From a virus: 64,000 bases of DNA. The notes below the pieces were generated by a model. It saw only the letters and a list, made by a program, of their open reading frames with translations. It was not told the origin of the DNA and made no database searches. Each line of letters begins with the position of its first letter. Within the stretch, counting starts at the first letter, position 1. The stretch spans positions 1 to 64,000 of the IMG/VR virus record IMGVR_UViG_3300017971_004103; one strand, written 5' to 3'. Shown here one piece after another: positions 58,185 to 64,000 of the stretch. The position numbers were made by a program, and so were the translations under genes.

Positions 58185-59174
58185 ATGAGAAAAAAAGCCC
58201 TTATAACGGGAATTACGGGAATGGACGGATCAAACCTCGCCGATTTGCTTTTAGGCAAAAATTATGAGGTACACGGAATAATTAGGCGATCATCGACCTC
58301 AAATACATGGCGGATTGATCATATCCTGGACAGAATAACATTACATGAGGGTGATGTAATGGATGGGGCTTCCCTGGTTAAGATAATGGAAAAATGTATG
58401 CCTGATGAAATATACCACCTTGCAGCCATGAGTTATGTCGGGGCATCATGGAAAACCCCGATATACACATCTGAGTGTACTGGATTAGGCACACTTAAAG
58501 TGCTTGAGGCAATGAGACAGGTGTGTGAGGGGGCTAGGTTTTATCATGCAGGATCGTCCGAGCAATTTGGGAAAGCACAAGAAACCCCACAAAAAGAAAC
58601 CACCCCATTTTATCCCCGTAGCCCCTATGGGGTGGCTAAATGTTTTGGCTTTGATATGACCCGGAACTACAGAGAGTCATACGATATGTTTTGTTGTAGC
58701 GGTATACTTTTTAACCACGAAGACCAAAGGCGCGGCATTGAATTCGTTACCCGAAAGATCACCGATGGGGTAGCACAGATAAAATTGGGGTTGCTGGATA
58801 AGCTAAAACTCGGCAATCTTGATGCAAAAAGGGATTGGGGTAGTTCGATTGATTATGTAGTTGCTATGTGGATGATGCTACAAAACGAAAACCCAATTGA
58901 TTATGTAGTGGCAACTGGCGAGACACATTCTGTCCGTGAATGGTGTGAGGCTGCTTTTTCTCATGTAAATTTGGACTACAAAGAATTTGTTGAGCTTGAC
59001 CCCAGATTTATAAGGCCAGCCGAAGTCGATATTTTAATCGGCGATGCAAGCAAAATTAAAAGGGAACTAGGCTGGAAGCCAAAAATAGGATTTAAGGAAT
59101 TGATTCAGCAAATGGTAGATGCCGACATGAAAAGAGTTTGGGATAAGGGGAAATATGATGTTAAGACTATATGA
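58185..59174 (+). CDS. GDP-mannose 4,6-dehydratase-like enzyme
   Basis: The 329-residue SDR has [59 protein letters not shown] and catalytic SPYGVAKC. This is the GMD family, which makes GDP-4-keto-6-deoxy-mannose; close relatives (DmhA-type) use GDP-manno-heptose. With GmhA/HddA/HddC in the cluster, a 6-deoxy-heptose product is plausible. Confidence 0.85.
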   Translation: MRKKALITGITGMDGSNLADLLLGKNYEVHGIIRRSSTSNTWRIDHILDRITLHEGDVMDGASLVKIMEKCMPDEIYHLAAMSYVGASWKTPIYTSECTGLGTLKVLEAMRQVCEGARFYHAGSSEQFGKAQETPQKETTPFYPRSPYGVAKCFGFDMTRNYRESYDMFCCSGILFNHEDQRRGIEFVTRKITDGVAQIKLGLLDKLKLGNLDAKRDWGSSIDYVVAMWMMLQNENPIDYVVATGETHSVREWCEAAFSHVNLDYKEFVELDPRFIRPAEVDILIGDASKIKRELGWKPKIGFKELIQQMVDADMKRVWDKGKYDVKTI

Positions 59175-59370
59175 TTTTTCCTGTGTAACGTGCGGTTATA
59201 CATTCGAGGATATCGTCAGGGCGGAAAACGGGGTTATCGAAGAAATGCCATTATGCCCTAAGTGCAAAAAAGAAACGGTAAGGGTGCCAAGCGTATGTAA
59301 TTTTAGGTTTCAGCGAATCAGATTTGATTCAGTCGCTAATCGCTGGGATTATTCGGGCGTGGAGCAATAA
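59158..59370 (+). CDS. FmdB-like zinc-ribbon protein
   Basis: The 70-residue product reads [17 protein letters not shown] and [15 protein letters not shown], a Cys4 ribbon of the FmdB type. ATG 59158 or 59155, both overlapping the dehydratase end. It is the last rightward gene before the leftward operon. Confidence 0.65.
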   Translation: MLRLYDFSCVTCGYTFEDIVRAENGVIEEMPLCPKCKKETVRVPSVCNFRFQRIRFDSVANRWDYSGVEQ

Positions 59371-59393
59371 AAAACCCCGCCTTGTGAGCGGGG
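59369..59393 (-). terminator. Terminator for the leftward operon
   Basis: CCCCGC (59375-59380) pairs with GCGGGG (59388-59393). Read leftward, the hairpin is followed by TTTTTT. It may also stop rightward transcription weakly. Confidence 0.85.
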
Positions 59394-59418
59394 CTAGCTT
59401 GACTTATTTGCTTGTCCT

Positions 59419-59784
59419 TCAGTTTCTTTGACAATTAAAATATTTTTGGCCAGCACGTCCCATATCATCTATATAGATGTGCATAGCCTTGCCGTCGTAC
59501 TCAGCTATGATTTTGGTGGTGTCGTGGTCATCCATTGCATCTTTCGCAGTTAATTCCCGGCCATCAATCTGGTCGCCCTGACTATTGCCTCCAGAGTCGT
59601 ACCATTGTGAGGCATCTCTATACTCCCAAGTGCCATCAACAATGCCACGTAGATCATCTACGCCATTAGCATTGTCGGCATATTCTATGCCCGAGATTAC
59701 GGCTACAATATTATCAAGTGCATCATAACACTCGATTTGCAGTCCTCCACCATTGTTTTCTTTAACCTGCGCACTTGTTATCAT
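59419..59784 (-). CDS. Acidic hypothetical protein, last gene of the leftward operon
   Basis: The 121-residue product (GGGLQIECYDALDNIVAVIS, IVDGTWEYRDASQWYDSG, IAEYDGKAMHIYIDDMG) is acidic and beta-rich. Small acidic proteins are frequent among phage inhibitors, but no family was recognised. GGAGAAATT precedes the start. Confidence 0.5.
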   Translation of the reverse strand: MITSAQVKENNGGGLQIECYDALDNIVAVISGIEYADNANGVDDLRGIVDGTWEYRDASQWYDSGGNSQGDQIDGRELTAKDAMDDHDTTKIIAEYDGKAMHIYIDDMGRAGQKYFNCQRN

Positions 59785-59816
59785 AATTTCTCCTTTCCCT
59801 CTAGTGAGGGGTTAGG

Positions 59817-59981
59817 TTATTTATCCTTGTAAAATATTCCAAAGTCTGGGTCGGTTGTGACTGTAAAAATATCACCATGCTCATCTACTATATCGTCAAT
59901 AATTGTTGCAAGGTCGGCATCATCGTCAACATCTTCAGTCCACGCATACCCACTATGGGCTGTAACGGTTATTGTAATCAT
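59817..59981 (-). CDS. 54-residue acidic protein
   Basis: The frame MITITVTAHSGYAWTEDVDD continues ADLATIIDDIVDEHGD and ends FGIFYKDK. The leader GAAAGGAGAAATGAATT is nearly the same as that of the next gene downstream, which suggests local duplication of the leader. Confidence 0.5.
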   Translation of the reverse strand: MITITVTAHSGYAWTEDVDDDADLATIIDDIVDEHGDIFTVTTDPDFGIFYKDK

Positions 59982-60008
59982 AATTCATTTCTCCTTTCCC
60001 TCTGGGGG

Positions 60009-60200
60009 TTAAAGTTTTTTAAGTTCTTTTTTGGGTCTACCAGTTTTTCTAATTCTAACCATTTTTAGAAATTTGACATTGATTGCCCAATCCCTACCGA
60101 ATTTTATTGCGGGCAAGCGGCCAGACAAAATTAATTGTCTGACCCTTGACTGATTTATCTTTAGGATTTTGGCTGCTTGAGTGGTGTTTATGATTTTCAT
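60009..60200 (-). CDS. Excisionase-like HTH protein
   Basis: The 63-residue protein from the start at 60200 reads MKIINTTQAAKILKINQSRV then RQLILSGRLPAIKFGRDWAI and a GRPKK tail. This is the MerR/excisionase-type winged helix (HTH_17). It may repress the divergent promoter region or control the operon. Confidence 0.75.
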   Translation of the reverse strand: MKIINTTQAAKILKINQSRVRQLILSGRLPAIKFGRDWAINVKFLKMVRIRKTGRPKKELKKL

Positions 60201-60520
60201 GATGTCCTCCTCAAAATTCCGATTTCGCAATTTTTCAAGACAAAATCGGGGGTGAGCTTGCCCTTGAGGGTGGGGTCAGACATTCGGCAAGTGAGGCGGA
60301 AAATTAGAGCTTCATCACCGGATGCCATTTTCACCATTCTTCGATTAGTGGGGATGAGGATTCCGGTTATTGCCGAGATGGCAGAAGCCGTCTCAGCATA
60401 ACCGATTGTGCTGTCGAATGTACCAGCACTCAACCATTTTTTGGCCGTCTCAACATCCACTAGAAAATAATCGTATTTTCCCGGAGATGTGATAACGGCA
60501 CTATTTAATATATATCTCAT
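60197..60520 (-). CDS. DUF1874 protein (AcrIII-1 ring-nuclease family)
   Basis: The 107-residue product begins MRYILNSAVITSPGKYDYFL and has TIGYAETASAISAITGILIP, then NRRMVKMASGDEALIFRLTC. This is the DUF1874 fold. Viral members (AcrIII-1) bind and cut cyclic tetra-adenylate and so block type III CRISPR. The catalytic His of the IGH motif is Tyr41 here (IGYAET), so this copy may bind without cutting or act otherwise. It overlaps genes on both sides by 4 nt. Confidence 0.75.
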   Translation of the reverse strand: MRYILNSAVITSPGKYDYFLVDVETAKKWLSAGTFDSTIGYAETASAISAITGILIPTNRRMVKMASGDEALIFRLTCRMSDPTLKGKLTPDFVLKNCEIGILRRTS

Positions 60521-60984
60521 ACTTCGACGGCCTCCTCGCCGTCTAGGAGTACATCATTACCCAAAGGGATAAATCCATCGGGAGTAAATTTATCATAACG
60601 CACCCCATGTCTGCCCTTATAGGTATCATGAGCCAGAATAGATTCACAAGTGACAATCCCGATATTGGATTCAGAATTGCCATAACCCCCACAACTAGAG
60701 GCCATGAAAATGGGTTCGGGGGATACGTTTACACCATAACCACCGCCCATGAAAACACCCACCACTCCCTCCTTTTTGGGTGGGTTGATGAAAATATAGG
60801 AGTGATTGCCCTTTTCGTAATAGGCAACCTCTCCCTCAGTTTGTGTCCACCCCTTATCATTGTAAGGGATGAACTCACCTTGAAAATCTTTTCCTGATAC
60901 GATTACCAGGTTGCGCCTCGTGGCGCCATTACTCTTTTCTATTTTTCCCCCTTCATAGGGGAAATTAAAATATATTTTACTCAT
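60517..60984 (-). CDS. Unknown protein with Gly-rich core
   Basis: The 155-residue frame from 60984 (after GAAAGGAGTAAATGT) reads MSKIYFNFPYEGGKIEKSNG, then NLVIVSGKDFQGEFIPYNDK and VVGVFMGGGYGVNV. Beta-rich, with a central Gly-rich region. Family not recognised. An upstream start would run through the previous gene. Confidence 0.5.
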   Translation of the reverse strand: MSKIYFNFPYEGGKIEKSNGATRRNLVIVSGKDFQGEFIPYNDKGWTQTEGEVAYYEKGNHSYIFINPPKKEGVVGVFMGGGYGVNVSPEPIFMASSCGGYGNSESNIGIVTCESILAHDTYKGRHGVRYDKFTPDGFIPLGNDVLLDGEEAVEV

Positions 60985-60988
60985 ACAT

Positions 60989-61252
60989 TTACTCCTTTCT
61001 CCCGTGCTCATTTTGAGCGCAGGAATGATTCTCAGAAAACAGCCCGCTTGTTTCCCGAGATAAAATTTCGGCTCTGTGCTCGTACACCCAGCGGGCGTGT
61101 TTGCAAACTCTCCCATTACGGGCAGAAGGACACGAACACTTTAGGGACTTAAGTCCCACAAAATAAAATTGTCCTGGAAGGGACTCAGACTCAATTGAGA
61201 CTGTAACCCCATTTTCCAATAGTTCCCAAGATGATGGTACGAATGGTCTCAT
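60989..61252 (-). CDS. SWIM-type zinc-finger protein
   Basis: The 87-residue protein has CSCPSARNGRVCKHARWVYE, the CxC...CxH SWIM motif, after a beta-rich start (MRPFVPSSWELLENGVTVSI). SWIM fingers bind DNA or protein. GGAGGGAAA precedes the start at 61252. Confidence 0.65.
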   Translation of the reverse strand: MRPFVPSSWELLENGVTVSIESESLPGQFYFVGLKSLKCSCPSARNGRVCKHARWVYEHRAEILSRETSGLFSENHSCAQNEHGRKE

Positions 61253-61506
61253 TTTCCCTCCTTTTCTAAAAAGGTTAATCTTGCCCGTTTCTCCCACCTA
61301 CCCAGGCGGGGAAAAGGAACATCTATATCCAATATGGCAGCCCTTCGCACATGCTGTACTTGCTGCCAAATTCTTAGAAATGTTTCTTCTTCCTTAACCG
61401 AGAGAGAAGAAACGATTTTCCCCTTACAACGTATTGCTCCGTCTTTAAGAGAGAAAGTTAAATATCGCCCATCAGGGCAGAAAATTTTTCTGGTGAAAGG
61501 TCTCAT
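61249..61506 (-). CDS. Hypothetical protein of the leftward operon
   Basis: The 85-residue product begins MRPFTRKIFCPDGRYLTFSL, similar in its first codons and leader (GGGAGGGAGACTA) to the next gene, and continues with a helical end. Function unknown. Confidence 0.5.
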   Translation of the reverse strand: MRPFTRKIFCPDGRYLTFSLKDGAIRCKGKIVSSLSVKEEETFLRIWQQVQHVRRAAILDIDVPFPRLGRWEKRARLTFLEKEGK

Positions 61507-61856
61507 TAGTCTCCCTCCCTCACCCATTGCCTCATTTCAAAGCGATGGGTACAAGAGTCTACCAAAGTAGATTCAAAACTAGTTTCTCGCAAGAGTTTTT
61601 TCAATCTCTTGCGGGCACGGCTTGGAGTCCGGCCAGCAGCGAGTAAAATACGACGCTCCGGCCAAATTTCCGACTCATGAAAAGAGCCGTTCCAACCGTT
61701 GTCAAACTCTGCCCATTCCGGCAGGTCTCGGTTATCGACTGGTGCAGGAGTATCAATACCCCTGATAAATGCTACCCACCTATGACTGCGGGTAGCGAAG
61801 GAACAATCAAGAAAAAAATGATGCTCCCTAAATTTTTTCAATCTCAATATTTTCAT
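61506..61856 (-). CDS. First gene of the leftward operon, unknown
   Basis: The 116-residue product (MKILRLKKFREHHFFLDCSF, WVAFIRGIDTPAPVDNRDLP, RTPSRARKRLKKLLRETSFE) follows the promoter directly and has AAGGGAGA as its ribosome-binding site. Family not recognised. Confidence 0.5.
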   Translation of the reverse strand: MKILRLKKFREHHFFLDCSFATRSHRWVAFIRGIDTPAPVDNRDLPEWAEFDNGWNGSFHESEIWPERRILLAAGRTPSRARKRLKKLLRETSFESTLVDSCTHRFEMRQWVREGD

Positions 61857-61878
61857 TGGGTCTCCCTTATAATTAATC

Positions 61879-61908
61879 TTGATTATAATATAACCCATAC
61901 GTTATAGT
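61879..61908 (+). promoter_or_regulatory. Possible divergent rightward promoter
   Basis: TTGATT (61879-61884) and TATAGT (61903-61908) are 18 nt apart on the plus strand and overlap the leftward promoter. It would serve the GT at 61997. Confidence 0.45.
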
Positions 61909-61915
61909 TTGTCAA
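61887..61915 (-). promoter_or_regulatory. Sigma-70 promoter of the leftward operon
   Basis: On the minus strand, TTGACA (61915-61910) is followed after exactly 17 nt by TATATT (61892-61887). The first start codon is about 30 nt further on. Confidence 0.85.
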
Positions 61916-61996
61916 GTCTTTTTTTCAAAAAAAGCACAAAAAAATGAAGAAAAAAGGCTATAAAAATCAATTATATAGACATTTTAGGTAAAAATA

Positions 61997-62962
61997 ATGA
62001 AAAAAGATGTGAAAAAAAAGCTGCTTTATGTTCCGATTGACCAGTTTTCTCATGGGGGAGGCAGTACATTTTTAATGTCATTGTTACCCTCTGTAGGGCG
62101 TAACATCACTCAAGATATAGCTGATGAATGGGATGTTGCCTTAATGATGGGAGCAGAAACCGATATTGATACTATTAATAGTATTGTTACAGAAAGAAAA
62201 GAACGGGGTGCAAAAATCCTGTTCAGGCTCGACGGAATAAAATATACGAGAATGCCCGAAGGTATCGAGCGAATGAAAGCCATGTTTGATATCGCTGATA
62301 CTGTGGTTTATCAAAGTAATTTTGTAAAATCTGAAGCAGAAAAACTTTGGGGTGAACACAAAAATAGCAAAGTAATTTATAACGGTGTTGATTTAGAAAA
62401 ATTTAAACCCCGAAGACCGGATGATTTTTACAATAGACAACATAGTTTTTTGTACTGTGAATTTTCCCACAAACTCCACAAGCGAGCACAGGAGGCATTC
62501 GGGTTATTTAAAAAGATTATTGGGAAATATCCCAATGCCAAATTAACTATCATTGGTAAATTTCCCCAGGATTGGGTTAATCAATGTTTCGGATTGCCCC
62601 AGGAGAACGTAAAATATTTGTGTCGTATTCCCCATGATGTTATGCCTGGCATTTTGAACAGTCACAAGGTTTTATTGTTCCCTTCCGTTGATGAACCTTG
62701 CAGTAATTTAGTTTTAGAAGCTATGGCATCGGAAGTTTTGATTATTCACAAAGACAGTGGTTGTATGCCCGAGCTTTGTGGTGATACTCAGATACTATGG
62801 ACTGGTGATTTAAATTGCATCGATTCCCTGTATTGCAAATCCCATGATTACCACGCCGGCAGATTGCGTGTGCATAAATATTTTTCTAAGTACGAAATGA
62901 TAAAAAACTATCTGGAGGCATTAGGGGAATATGGAATATCAGGAGTTGTTGAAGAAGGTTGA
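61997..62962 (+). CDS. GT4-family glycosyltransferase
   Basis: The 321-residue product has LYVPIDQFSHGGGSTFLMSL, VYQSNFVKSEAEKLWG, VIYNGVDLEKFKP and VLLFPSVDEPCSNLVLEAMA, the donor-binding end of GT4. It starts with a weak ribosome-binding site after the divergent promoter region. Last GT of the block. Confidence 0.8.
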   Translation: MKKDVKKKLLYVPIDQFSHGGGSTFLMSLLPSVGRNITQDIADEWDVALMMGAETDIDTINSIVTERKERGAKILFRLDGIKYTRMPEGIERMKAMFDIADTVVYQSNFVKSEAEKLWGEHKNSKVIYNGVDLEKFKPRRPDDFYNRQHSFLYCEFSHKLHKRAQEAFGLFKKIIGKYPNAKLTIIGKFPQDWVNQCFGLPQENVKYLCRIPHDVMPGILNSHKVLLFPSVDEPCSNLVLEAMASEVLIIHKDSGCMPELCGDTQILWTGDLNCIDSLYCKSHDYHAGRLRVHKYFSKYEMIKNYLEALGEYGISGVVEEG

Positions 62963-63305
62963 GAAATTAGAACATGATAACCAGGTATTATTTAACCGGA
63001 TAGACAGGCAGCAAAGAATTCTTAATGAGCTTGTAGCATTGCTTGAGATTAATTGTCTTGAGGATATAACCTGGGTGAAAATTTCCAATCACGACATACT
63101 TCTAAAAAGTAAAAATCATTTTATTGTCGGAAGATATGGGGAATGGGATACCCTTGGTAATGTTGTAAGGGAAATGAATGAAAAGGGTAGCGGATTTCGC
63201 CTAACCATAAAAGAAAGATATAAACATCTACCCACAAGTATTTTGCCAAGCATTGATCGCAAAAATTTATATACGAACAACTGTTTAATTGTAGTTAAAT
63301 TATAA
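62931..63305 (+). CDS. Coiled-coil hypothetical protein
   Basis: This 124-residue protein has an N-terminal coiled coil (LLKKVEKLEHDNQVLFNRID) and a beta-rich C-terminal half. It overlaps the GT by 32 nt with AATCAGGAG inside that gene. Unknown. Confidence 0.5.
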   Translation: MEYQELLKKVEKLEHDNQVLFNRIDRQQRILNELVALLEINCLEDITWVKISNHDILLKSKNHFIVGRYGEWDTLGNVVREMNEKGSGFRLTIKERYKHLPTSILPSIDRKNLYTNNCLIVVKL

Positions 63306-63327
63306 TCCATAATAGGAGATAAAAAAA

Positions 63328-63606
63328 ATGACAGTAAATGAACTCATGGTTTTCATGAAGGCCGTAAGACAAAGAATCTATGAGCTTAGCGCTCTAAGAT
63401 CACAAACATCAACCAGAGAAAGTATTTATAGTGGTGACATAACAAAAGTTATCGAACCGCAGTATGATGTTAAGGTGGTCGATAAGAAAATCACAGAGCT
63501 CCAGAATTTTCTTTTTAAAGCTGATTCCAAGATCAAACAGAGTAACGCAGTAACAACCATTGACATTGATGTTGATGTGGATAGCCTGCTTGAACCGTTA
63601 CAGTAG
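63328..63606 (+). CDS. DUF6847/DIP1984-like small phage protein
   Basis: The 92-residue product has IEPQYDVKVVDKKITELQNF and ADSKIKQSNAVTTIDIDVDV ending SLLEPL. The family is common in phages and is written off as DIP1984 or septicolysin-like; its role is unknown. TAGGAGATAAAA is the ribosome-binding site. Confidence 0.75.
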   Translation: MTVNELMVFMKAVRQRIYELSALRSQTSTRESIYSGDITKVIEPQYDVKVVDKKITELQNFLFKADSKIKQSNAVTTIDIDVDVDSLLEPLQ

Positions 63607-63776
63607 GTGATAAGGGTTTTATGGAGACAGATATTCCAACATTGTTGATGGGGGAAATTACACTATAGTATTGTTATTAATTGTTAAGACCCCCAATGAG
63701 GACAATGTTTTTAGTTGCTGTCATTCTATAAAACCTTTCCACATTAACATCTAATAATCTCAAACCTATGAAGGCC

Positions 63777-63804
63777 AAAGCCTCACGAATGTGGGGCTTT
63801 TTTA
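63777..63804 (+). terminator. Rho-independent terminator
   Basis: AAAGCCTCAC (63777-63786) pairs with GTGGGGCTTT (63791-63800; one G-U) and is followed by more T. Confidence 0.9.
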
Positions 63805-63849
63805 TTTTAACATTTAACCTTTTGCAAATTCGTTTGATTGGTCAATGAG

Positions 63850-63878
63850 GCCCTGCACTCCGTAGGGCTTTTCGTTTT
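63850..63878 (+). terminator. Second terminator
   Basis: GCCCT (63850-63854) pairs with AGGGC (63864-63868), followed by TTTTCGTTTTT. Confidence 0.7.
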
Positions 63879-63910
63879 TGTAAATAAACAATGAAGGGAG
63901 GTTTTTAAAA

Positions 63911-64000
63911 ATGTATGGAGGAGACAAATATCTCACAATTCAAGAAGAAACTACTCGCGGCGAGCTTGTAACCGATGCTCCTATTTTTCTTCCGATTGAA
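63911..64000 (+). CDS. Tail protein, N terminus only (partial)
   Basis: ATG 63911 follows GAAGGGAGG and the frame is open to the window edge: MYGGDKYLTIQEETTRGELV and more. Start and position after the last accessory gene suggest a tail-tube or tail-sheath type protein, but 30 residues are too few to be sure. Confidence 0.45.
   Translation, partial: MYGGDKYLTIQEETTRGELVTDAPIFLPIE

Larger units (their letters stand above)
63607..63910 (+). other. 304-nt intergenic region before tail genes
   Basis: No gene beyond a 15-codon ATG frame at 63621-63668, probably spurious. The two terminators at 63777 and 63850 lie here, then GGGAGG for the next gene. No clear promoter was found by eye. Confidence 0.5.

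Noticed and set aside
59877-61907. Rightward open frames across 59.9-61.9 kb
   Set aside because: They lack ribosome-binding sites and lie opposite overlapping leftward genes that have good starts, a promoter and a terminator.
1-64000. Integrase, attachment sites or insertion sequences
   Set aside because: No recombinase motifs or terminal inverted repeats with a transposase were found; the excisionase-like HTH alone is not evidence for lysogeny.

Overview
The window is a stretch of a tailed-phage (caudovirus) genome, AT-rich and tightly packed, with many 4-nt ATGA or TTGA overlaps between genes. The morphogenesis genes are a two-subunit terminase, an SPP1-type portal and minor head protein, a coiled-coil scaffold, an N4-gp56-family major capsid protein, and head-tail or tail-completion proteins. 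No integrase, CRISPR array or insertion sequence was seen. Several products carry Sec or lipoprotein signals, and the sugar pathway is one used for bacterial surface glycans. Both suggest a Gram-negative-type host, but the host cannot be named from this sequence.

Layout. Bases 1-9,300 form a rightward early region: the C-terminus of a DnaD-like replication protein, a radical SAM protein, a DUF559 nuclease, many small Cys-rich proteins, RusA, a methyltransferase, an HNH protein, SSB and a sigma-like HTH protein. Bases 9,300-18,300 carry small genes, a thioredoxin-like protein, a lytic transglycosylase, two HTH genes that are candidates for terminase small subunit, the large terminase, portal, a holin-like protein and the minor head protein. 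Bases 18,300-31,300 are a first accessory block: a secreted FN3 protein, four glycosyltransferase (GT)-like proteins, a methyltransferase, a 1,260-residue beta-helix/LamG lipoprotein and a 1,319-residue Ser-Pro repeat protein. Bases 31,300-37,700 return to structural genes (scaffold, capsid, connectors).

Bases 37,700-63,300 are a second, larger accessory block. It holds seven more GTs, a ParB-zinc ribbon fusion, three tRNA genes (Ala, Met, Trp), two lysis-type or peptidase-type proteins, methyltransferases, two radical SAM proteins, and a sugar-nucleotide set: HddC-, HddA- and GmhA-like enzymes, a GDP-mannose dehydratase-like enzyme, an NAD-epimerase, a UDP-galactopyranose-mutase-like flavoprotein and a Gfo/Idh/MocA oxidoreductase. 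Inside this block (59.4-61.9 kb) lies an eight-gene leftward operon with its own promoter and terminator. It includes a DUF1874 protein, the AcrIII-1 ring-nuclease family. The tail genes resume at the right edge (63,911 onward).

Reading. Two glycan-making blocks, together about 38 kb, interrupt the virion gene order. They could make a heptose-containing glycan placed on the virion (the Ser-Pro stalk protein is an obvious acceptor) or on the host surface. The sequence supports the enzyme families; the acceptor and the final sugar are inference. Other items of note: a 2.3-kb segment flanked by diverged direct repeats that carry a copy of the transglycosylase 3' end, an amber codon inside a conserved phage gene, three intergenic regions with strong RNA-structure potential, and a 15-bp perfect inverted repeat around one small gene.
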